From an uncultured cyanobacterium (lineage in GTDB: Bacteria; Cyanobacteriota; Cyanobacteriia; Pseudanabaenales; Pseudanabaenaceae), in contig CAIJEA010000456.1 of NCBI GenBank assembly GCA_903819605.1, positions 1 to 11,237 on the forward strand: DNA of 11,237 nucleotides. Direction: 5' to 3'. The position numbers and the translations under genes are program-made. The notes beneath the pieces are model-generated. The model ran no database searches. It was not told the origin of the DNA and saw only the letters and a program-made list of their open reading frames with translations. Numbering within the stretch: position 1 is the first letter of the stretch; every line of letters begins with the position of its first letter. Of the stretch, positions 5,971 through 11,237 are shown piece after piece.

Positions 5971-7766
5971 TTTTAGACAGTAATATTAGATATAATTTAC
6001 GACTTCTCGATAATATGCTCAAATACCAGCATCCTAAAATCTTATTAGTTGATATGCATGAAGATGCAACTAAGGATTTAGAAAAACTTGGATATAATGT
6101 GTCTCCCGCTAGTCTAGGAAATCCTTACATGGTTACAAAGGTAAATAGATTCTTTCCTTTGGACAACAATCTACAAGTTCCACAAGATTATAAAGAGCAG
6201 GATATCGTAGTTATTGATATGTGCTACGAGCCTAAACATAACAATTATCAAGTTATTGCAGAAGAAATAGGAGGAGGAATTGATAAATGGTGGATCAACC
6301 ACAGTCAAGGATACGTTAACCCAAGACCTCTATGTAGTCAAAGCATCCAATTTGACTTTGATAGAATTTTAACCACGGGAGGGGTATTTATAATCTTTGC
6401 AGATGCCTTAGAGATTATAAGTTATCGTTTTGGACATAAAGACATCTACTCAAGACTTCAAATCGATCAGGAAGAATACCACAACAATTGGAACTTTCTT
6501 AGCGTTATAGGTGTTCTAGCCGAACGAAAAATCACGAATGATCATGGTGATTCAATCAGATTTCCTCAAGAACTTCCTAAAGATTGGTTAATTACGTCAT
6601 TGATCTCTGAGTATTTAGACCAAGCAACTTACAATTGCACATTTTCATTAACTTCGTGGTTCCCAAATAATTGGGTATCCTTATTGAAAAACAAGTATGA
6701 GATTGATATTGCTGGCGTAATTACCCCATCTGAAGAAAGGAAAGGATGGATTATAATCCTACCAAATTTAAAAGACAAAGTAAATTTTACTACTAAGTTA
6801 ATTACTCAACTCTTGCCTAATCTTGTACCAGCATTGTTCCCTGAACAAGAATATTTGAGTTGGGTAAATGATGTTAAATATTGTTTACCTCAAGTTAATC
6901 AGTTTCAACAAAAGATTGTTGAAGTCCGAGAGCAAGCAAGTTTAAAAATTGCAGAATTAGAGCAGGAAATAGAAAGCCAGAAAAACAACTTCTCATATTT
7001 ATTTAATTTGCTTACAGAAACAGGAGATGCATTAGTTCAAGCAATTAAAACAACCTTAATGATATTAGGATTCAAGCAAATTAAAGATATTGATCAAGAG
7101 TTAGAGTCTCAAGGCATTCAAAGACAAAACAGGGAAGATTTACGTATTCATGACAATGAAATAACCCTAGTGCTTGAGGTGAAAGGAATCAGTGGATTCC
7201 CCTCGGATGACGACACTCTAGCAGTTCAAAAATATGTTGTTTTGCGTATGAGGGAATGGAGTACCATTAATGTCCAAGGTTTGACTATAGTTAATCATCA
7301 GAGACATCTTCCTCCTCTTGATCGAAACAATGATTTACCTTTTAGACAAGAAATGTTGGTTGCTTCTGAACAACAAAATATTGGATTACTTACAACATGG
7401 GATTTACATCGCTTAACGAGAAGTTTCATTCAAAATGGATGGGAACATGAAGATGTCAAAAACTTATTTTATAAGGCGGGACGCAAACTGATCATACCTA
7501 GCCATTATGAATATATTGGTACAATTCAGCGTTTTATTCCAGAAAGAGGAATTTTAGGTATCCAAATAGAGGCATCGACCCTTAGAATTGGAGACAGGAT
7601 AGCTTTTGAGCTTCCAGTTGTTTTTGAAGAGCAAGAGTGTGAGTCATTGGAATCTGAAAGACACTCTATTGAAATTGCTGAAATAGGAATGCTTGTTGGA
7701 ACTAAAACTAATTTAACTAAGGAGGAAGCACGAAATGGTGTGCGTGTTTACAAAATCGTTCGATAG
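5922..7766 (+). CDS. Putative PD-(D/E)XK nuclease-like protein with EF-Tu-like C-terminal barrel
   Basis: Up to 614 residues, in four parts. The N-terminal region (1-320) looks alpha/beta (KILLVDM, DIVVIDM, GGVFIIFADA, GWIIILPNL) and I do not recognise it. A coiled coil lies at about 326-362. At about 365-520 comes a PD-(D/E)XK-like nuclease fold: TETGDALVQAI, GFKQI, Asp406 in REDLRI, Glu419-Val-Lys421 in LVLEVKG, Gln436-Lys-Tyr438, then GLTIVNHQRHLPPLDR and LLTTWDLHRL. The C-terminus (about 530-614) resembles EF-Tu domain II: YIGTIQRF, LRIGDRI, ending GVRVYKI. No helicase, methylase or membrane segment is present. The start is uncertain: the TTG at 5922 lies in a repeat and lacks a clear ribosome-binding site, so GTG 5967 or ATG 6015 are alternatives. 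The gene is AT-rich and has no HIP1 site, unlike both flanks, and precedes a toxin-antitoxin-type pair. A defence role is inferred. Confidence 0.65.
   Translation: MTNRLKLDNQPISSIVILDSNIRYNLRLLDNMLKYQHPKILLVDMHEDATKDLEKLGYNVSPASLGNPYMVTKVNRFFPLDNNLQVPQDYKEQDIVVIDMCYEPKHNNYQVIAEEIGGGIDKWWINHSQGYVNPRPLCSQSIQFDFDRILTTGGVFIIFADALEIISYRFGHKDIYSRLQIDQEEYHNNWNFLSVIGVLAERKITNDHGDSIRFPQELPKDWLITSLISEYLDQATYNCTFSLTSWFPNNWVSLLKNKYEIDIAGVITPSEERKGWIIILPNLKDKVNFTTKLITQLLPNLVPALFPEQEYLSWVNDVKYCLPQVNQFQQKIVEVREQASLKIAELEQEIESQKNNFSYLFNLLTETGDALVQAIKTTLMILGFKQIKDIDQELESQGIQRQNREDLRIHDNEITLVLEVKGISGFPSDDDTLAVQKYVVLRMREWSTINVQGLTIVNHQRHLPPLDRNNDLPFRQEMLVASEQQNIGLLTTWDLHRLTRSFIQNGWEHEDVKNLFYKAGRKLIIPSHYEYIGTIQRFIPERGILGIQIEASTLRIGDRIAFELPVVFEEQECESLESERHSIEIAEIGMLVGTKTNLTKEEARNGVRVYKIVR
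5941..5968 (+). promoter_or_regulatory. Candidate promoter inside the inverted repeat
   Basis: TTGACA (5941-5946), a consensus -35, is followed 16 bp later by TATAGT (5963-5968) as a -10. A second TTGACA lies 19 bp upstream (5922-5927). If this is the real promoter, transcription starts after 5970 and the TTG at 5922 cannot be the start; translation would then begin further in, for example at the ATG at 6015. Confidence 0.45.
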
Positions 7767-7798
7767 TAATTCACCGTACTCAGTAAAATACAAACTTG

Positions 7799-7859
7799 TC
7801 CATGAGTAAAAATAACTACAATGCTACGTTTCCATGAGTAAAAATAACTACAATGCTAC
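7799..7859. repeat. Two 29-bp direct repeats upstream of the DUF433 gene
   Basis: Two identical 29-bp copies occupy 7799-7827 and 7831-7859, separated by GTT (period 32). Each contains TCCATGAGTAAAAATAACTA followed by CAATGCTAC. They end 33 bp before the DUF433 start, a position that fits an autoregulatory operator for a toxin-antitoxin operon. Each copy also holds an ATG, and the TGA closing the first mini-frame overlaps the ATG of the second copy. This looks like a tandem duplication of an old gene start. Which reading is right cannot be settled here. Confidence 0.8.
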
Positions 7860-7892
7860 ATTACAAACTAATATTACTGAAATAATTTTAAT

Positions 7893-8132
7893 ATGGAAAA
7901 CCTACTTTCAAGAATTACATTTAGCAGAGAAGTTCTTTGTGGTAAGCCTATCATTCGGGGTTTGCGGATTTCAGTTGCCATGATATTAGAACTTCTGGCA
8001 AAAGGAGCAAGTATCCAAGAAATTCTAGAGGATTACCCAGAGCTAGAAATAGCTGACATATATGCAGCTTTACTTTATGCACAGCGCCTTGTTGCTAATG
8101 AAGAAGTCTTTGATCGAGTAGCGGCATCCTAG
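7893..8132 (+). CDS. DUF433 family protein, probable antitoxin
   Basis: This 79-residue protein has the DUF433 pattern. It begins MENLLSRITFSREVLCGKP, then IIRGLRISVAMILELLAKGAS with IQEILEDYPELEIADIYAALLYA, forming a helix-turn-helix-like domain. The GKP-xIRG-RI-V signature with EILEDYP-L is typical. DUF433 proteins are commonly the antitoxin and DNA-binding partner of DUF5615 PIN-like proteins, and here such a gene begins 2 bp after the stop. The ATG has no strong ribosome-binding site. Twin direct repeats just upstream (7799-7859) are candidate binding sites for autoregulation. The gene lacks HIP1, like the nuclease-like gene before it. Confidence 0.85.
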   Translation: MENLLSRITFSREVLCGKPIIRGLRISVAMILELLAKGASIQEILEDYPELEIADIYAALLYAQRLVANEEVFDRVAAS

Positions 8133-8134
8133 TA

Positions 8135-8518
8135 ATGAAATTTCTACTTGATGTCACCGCTAGTGGTGCTTTATCAACATGGCTTTTAGAGTTAGGTCAT
8201 GAAGTTATATCTGTCGGCGAAGTAAATCCGAAAATGGCTGACGATGATATTATTGATTGGGCTGTAAGGGAAGAACGGATTATCATTACTACCGATGTTG
8301 ACTTTGAGCAAATGATTTGGCTACAACAAAAATCTCATCGAGGAGTTCTACGTTTAGAGAATCTGCCTAGAGTAGAGAGAAAGAAACTACTTCAAGAAGT
8401 TTTGACTAATCATGGTCAAGATTTAGAATCGAGAGCAGTTGTAATTGCAACTAAGCAAAAAATTAGGATTCGCTGGAAACCAATTGACGCAATTGAATCT
8501 GATGAATTGAATTACTAA
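8135..8518 (+). CDS. DUF5615 family PIN-like protein, probable toxin
   Basis: This 127-residue protein fits the DUF5615 PIN-like family. It has MKFLLDVTASGALSTWLLEL with Asp6 at the first acidic position, GHEVISVGEVNPKMADDDII with an acidic cluster, then WAVREERIIITTDVDFEQMI (TDxDF), the usual second active-site region. The tail continues as HRGVLRLENLPRVERKKLL, longer than in the shortest members. PIN-domain toxins cut RNA with a metal bound by such acidic residues, but activity has rarely been shown for DUF5615. The start lies 2 bp after the DUF433 stop, so the two are almost certainly translated together in the order antitoxin then toxin. Confidence 0.85.
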   Translation: MKFLLDVTASGALSTWLLELGHEVISVGEVNPKMADDDIIDWAVREERIIITTDVDFEQMIWLQQKSHRGVLRLENLPRVERKKLLQEVLTNHGQDLESRAVVIATKQKIRIRWKPIDAIESDELNY

Positions 8519-8622
8519 CGCGCAAATTATTTAGCCGACAGAATGTTGACTCTGCTTTTTTGATGGTGATTGATATAAAATGAATTGAACATACTGCGGT
8601 TTACAAATAGGCGATCGCTTCT

Positions 8623-10578
8623 ATGTCTGCACAGTTCCAAATCCACAAAGACACCATTGACCAAGTAAGTCAACGGGCAGACATCGTAGATATCGTCTCC
8701 GAGCGTGTTGTGCTACGCAAAAGTGGGGCGAATTTTCGGGGAGCTTGTCCTTTTCACAATGGTACAAATGCCACAGCGCTGACGGTGAATCCATCGCGGC
8801 AGATGTATCACTGCTTTAACTGTGGGGCGGCTGGCGGTGCAGTCAAGTTTTTGATGGAGATCGATAAGCGATCGTTCTCTGACGTAGTTCTCGATTTGGC
8901 GAAACGTTATAACGTTCCTATTGCCACTGTTGAGCCTGAAAAAGCTAAGGAAATTCAGCGTCAAATCTCCCATCGCGATCGCCTGTACGAAGTGATGGCG
9001 TTGACGACAAGCTTTTATCAACATGCGCTCTATGCGCCTCAAGGTCGTGAAGCACTTGCCTATCTGTTAGAAAAGCGAAAAATGAGTAAGGAGACAATCC
9101 AGAAATTTCAACTGGGTTATGCTCCCGCAGGTTGGGAAACGCTTATGGGATATCTGGTGCAGCAAAAGCAGATTCCTGTAAGTTTGGTAGAAGAAGCTGG
9201 CTTAGTAGTTCCCCGCAAAACGGGAAATGGATTTTACGATCGCTTTCGCGATCGCTTAATGGTTCCCATTCACGATACTCGCGGACGAGTGATTGCTTTT
9301 GGTGGGCGATCGCTTGGTGATGAAGAACCCAAATATTTAAACTCCCCTGAAACGGAACTCTTCAGTAAGGGAACGGTTTTATTCGCGATGGATAAAGCGC
9401 GAGATGCGATCGCTAAGTCCGATCAGGCAATCGTGGTGGAGGGCTATTTTGATGCGATCGCCCTGCATCAAGCGGGAATTGGGCAAGCGATCGCGACGAT
9501 GGGTGTGGCGCTTAATGCCGAACAAATGAAGCAGTTATTGCGCTATACCGAAACTAAGAATGTAATATTAAATTTCGATGCAGATAAAGCTGGGATCACG
9601 GCAGCAGAAAAGGCGATCGCAGGTTTTAAGGAATTAGTTTTTAATGGAACTGTACAATTGCGGGTTTTGACGATGCCCGATGGCAAGGATGCCGATGAAT
9701 ATCTCAAACAGCATAGTGCTGATGCTTATCGTGATTTGCTCAAAAATGCACCATTATTTCTCGATTGGCAAATCGATCAAATCCTTGCAGGTCAAGATCT
9801 CAATCAAGCCGATCGCTTCCAAAAAAGTAGTCAGGCGATCGCCCAGTTATTAAACAATCTTCCCGTTGATTCCTTCTTTCGCACCCATTACATTCATACT
9901 TCCGCTCAGCGACTTTCTCAAGGAAATTCCTATCTAGCATTACGTCTTGAGCAAGATCTTCGCCGTCCGTTACGTAACACTCGATGGAATAGTACTAAAC
10001 CTGCGCCGTCCTTGACCACGGCAGCGAATGCTCTCCACAGTGCCGAAACCCAACTTTTGCAAATCTATCTTCATTTTCCACAACATCGTGCCTATGTATA
10101 CGAGGCAATTGAAGAAGATGAAATAGAATTTAGCTTGTCCAATCACCGCTATCTCTGGCAAACCATTCTTAATCTAATTCAGGAAAACAAAACCTCCCTT
10201 GCTTCAGAAGAGCCCTATGCTGAACATCTCGTTCAGCAATTGCAGATTCTCTGTGCTGAGAAGCAAGAAGTTGCTCAGCAGTTACAACATCTACTATGGT
10301 TGGATGAAAATTCTCGAATTGGTTTACTACGTCCGCAAATGGTGGTGAGAACGGCGATCGCCAAAATCCAATATGTGATGTGTGAAAAACGGGAAAAATA
10401 TTGGTTAGAGCTATTTAAGAGCAAAGATGTGATTGCGGATCGAGAGTTTGGTCATCATTGCCAAGCCAAAATCCAAGAAGAAAAACAACGTAAAACTGAA
10501 ATTCATAAACTAATTGAAGTTAACTATCTCGATCTTTCAGGAACAGGAACGAATGAAAAAAATATCATTGAGTTTTAA
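8623..10578 (+). CDS. dnaG: DNA primase
   Basis: The full-length 651-residue primase makes the RNA primers for chromosome replication, working with DnaB helicase at the fork. The N-terminal zinc-binding domain has Cys42, His45, Cys64 and Cys67 (CPFH ... YHCFNCGAAGG). The RNA polymerase domain spans about 120-430. It contains FGGRSL and PKYLNSPET, then a TOPRIM core with Glu273 in VVEGYFDAIALHQ and Asp319/Asp321 in NFDADKAG, the catalytic metal ligands. The C-terminal helicase-binding region, about 465-630, is helical. One oddity is that the usual E/D-K/R-T/S-P-S-F after CPFH is replaced by GTNATAL. The start follows AATAGGCGATCGCTTCT, where a HIP1 site sits in the ribosome-binding region. Ten HIP1 sites inside mark it as resident. 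Its 3' end overlaps the convergent Uma2 pseudogene by 14 bp. Confidence 0.95.
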   Translation: MSAQFQIHKDTIDQVSQRADIVDIVSERVVLRKSGANFRGACPFHNGTNATALTVNPSRQMYHCFNCGAAGGAVKFLMEIDKRSFSDVVLDLAKRYNVPIATVEPEKAKEIQRQISHRDRLYEVMALTTSFYQHALYAPQGREALAYLLEKRKMSKETIQKFQLGYAPAGWETLMGYLVQQKQIPVSLVEEAGLVVPRKTGNGFYDRFRDRLMVPIHDTRGRVIAFGGRSLGDEEPKYLNSPETELFSKGTVLFAMDKARDAIAKSDQAIVVEGYFDAIALHQAGIGQAIATMGVALNAEQMKQLLRYTETKNVILNFDADKAGITAAEKAIAGFKELVFNGTVQLRVLTMPDGKDADEYLKQHSADAYRDLLKNAPLFLDWQIDQILAGQDLNQADRFQKSSQAIAQLLNNLPVDSFFRTHYIHTSAQRLSQGNSYLALRLEQDLRRPLRNTRWNSTKPAPSLTTAANALHSAETQLLQIYLHFPQHRAYVYEAIEEDEIEFSLSNHRYLWQTILNLIQENKTSLASEEPYAEHLVQQLQILCAEKQEVAQQLQHLLWLDENSRIGLLRPQMVVRTAIAKIQYVMCEKREKYWLELFKSKDVIADREFGHHCQAKIQEEKQRKTEIHKLIEVNYLDLSGTGTNEKNIIEF

Positions 10579-11095
10579 GATTAGTTAAAGTCAAAGTATC
10601 AGGATCAACACCAAGTTCCCGTAACTTAGCGGCTAATATTTCAGCTCTATACCGCTCCTGTTCGACCTGTTCGGCGCTCCATAATAGCAACTTGCCAGAG
10701 CGATCGTACCAACGCAACCAATTCATCGACTTTCCTAGCCTTGTACCTGACCAAATTCCTAAAAATAGCTCTAATTCTGGAATCCATACCTGTCCTTGAT
10801 CATTGGCTTCTTGAAGCACATAACGACCATTCTGTAGGCAGCGAACTTCTAAACTTGGGACAGCAGGATCGTAAATAACATTGGTTGGTACTTGTAGGAT
10901 TTGCTCGTAAAAATAAAGCTTGCCATAGGGAGGAGTTGCCCTAATCGAAAGTTCACCACCTTCTGTCTCTGAGAGAAATTCCATTGCGATCGCTAAATGC
11001 TCACCTTAAAGATTTGGGGTGTAACTACGCCGAGTAAACTCTTCGCCAATTGGATAGACCTTAGGCACATAAAACCAATTAGGCACATCATCACT
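10565..11095 (-). pseudogene. Uma2-family (DUF820) putative nuclease, truncated with an in-frame stop
   Basis: The open part from ATG 10984 is 139 residues: MEFLSETEGG, PPYGKLYFYEQILQVPTNVI, ELELFLGIWSGTRLGK, WLRWYDRSGKLLLW and the closing LAAKLRELGVDPDTL. This is the C-terminal half of the cyanobacterial Uma2 proteins, which share a PD-(D/E)XK fold. Upstream in the same frame the similarity continues: SDDVPNWFYVPKVYPIGEEF, TRRSYTPNL, then a TAA (11006-11008), then GEHLAIAM leading into MEFLSE. So a nonsense codon interrupts the gene, and its original first part is missing because the frame runs straight into the chrA stop at 11098. A shortened protein from ATG 10984 cannot be excluded, but it would lack part of the catalytic core. 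HIP1 at 10986 lies within the frame. Confidence 0.75.
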
Positions 11096-11097
11096 TT

Positions 11098-11237
11098 TTA
11101 TTGATTAAATTTAAGCAGCCAACCGATCGCACCACCAGCGATTACTAACCAAGATGAGTTGATTTTGGGGAACTTGAGGAGAATAGCAAGACTGGCGATC
11201 GCTACTGCAATTGTCCAAATATCAATCAAAGTTCCAC
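11098..11237 (-). CDS. ChrA-like chromate transporter, C-terminal fragment (partial)
   Basis: The last 45 codons of a minus-strand gene enter from the right edge. They read GTLIDIWTIAVAIASLAILL, then KFPKINSSWLVIAGGAIGWL and LKFNQ, with TAA at 11098-11100. Two hydrophobic helices separated by a K-x-N-xx-W-L turn match the end of the chromate ion transporter family, which exports chromate across the inner membrane. Only the tail is visible, so function and intactness cannot be judged. It contains a HIP1 site (11194), consistent with a resident gene. The Uma2 remnant begins within a few bases of its stop and may be read from the same transcript. Confidence 0.6.
   Translation of the reverse strand, partial: GTLIDIWTIAVAIASLAILLKFPKINSSWLVIAGGAIGWLLKFNQ

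Noticed and set aside
7799..7859. Start of a CRISPR array
   Set aside because: Only two copies with a 3-bp gap; real spacers are about 30 bp or more, and no cas gene is present.
7834..7983. A 49-codon frame starting at the second repeat copy and overlapping the DUF433 gene in another frame
   Set aside because: It overlaps a well-supported gene, has no ribosome-binding site, and its tail is out-of-frame DUF433 sequence.
8546..8581. TTGACT and TATAAAAT ahead of dnaG as a promoter
   Set aside because: The boxes are about 22 bp apart, too far for a normal sigma-70 promoter, and no better -35 is visible.

Overview
The window looks like part of a filamentous cyanobacterial chromosome, probably Pseudanabaena-like. 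The main evidence is the HIP1 palindrome GCGATCGC: I count six copies inside the gene at 3796-5856, ten inside dnaG plus one just ahead of it, and two at the right end (10986 and 11194). The gene families fit too: a TPR/M48-like membrane protein, a Uma2 protein, and a cyanobacterial CCCTCACCCC-type inverted repeat. Genus is an inference.

The left third (1-3795) is a decayed accessory region with no HIP1. It holds a frameshifted TetR repressor gene divergent from a small (2Fe-2S) ferredoxin-like gene, a short ORF interrupted by an in-frame TAG, a small unrecognised membrane protein, and the shredded remains of a SulP-type sulfate permease that still has its terminator hairpin. A 130-bp MITE-like inverted repeat, a small minus-strand hypothetical gene, a possible HEAT-repeat remnant and two long near-perfect palindromes follow.

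The HIP1-rich parts (3796-5856 and 8611 rightward) look like resident chromosome. They hold a 686-residue TPR plus M48-like membrane protein whose zinc-protease motif is destroyed, and dnaG (DNA primase). dnaG runs convergently into a Uma2-family pseudogene, and the window ends in the C-terminus of a ChrA-like chromate transporter.

Between these lies a HIP1-free, AT-rich insert (5857-8610). It carries a 614-residue protein that I read as an unknown N-terminal region, a coiled coil, a PD-(D/E)XK nuclease-like domain and an EF-Tu-domain-II-like barrel. A DUF433/DUF5615 toxin-antitoxin-type pair follows. Direct or inverted repeats sit at the start of each unit. The composition, the nuclease-like domain and the neighbouring toxin-antitoxin pair make this the best candidate for an undescribed defence-type module; that role is inference.
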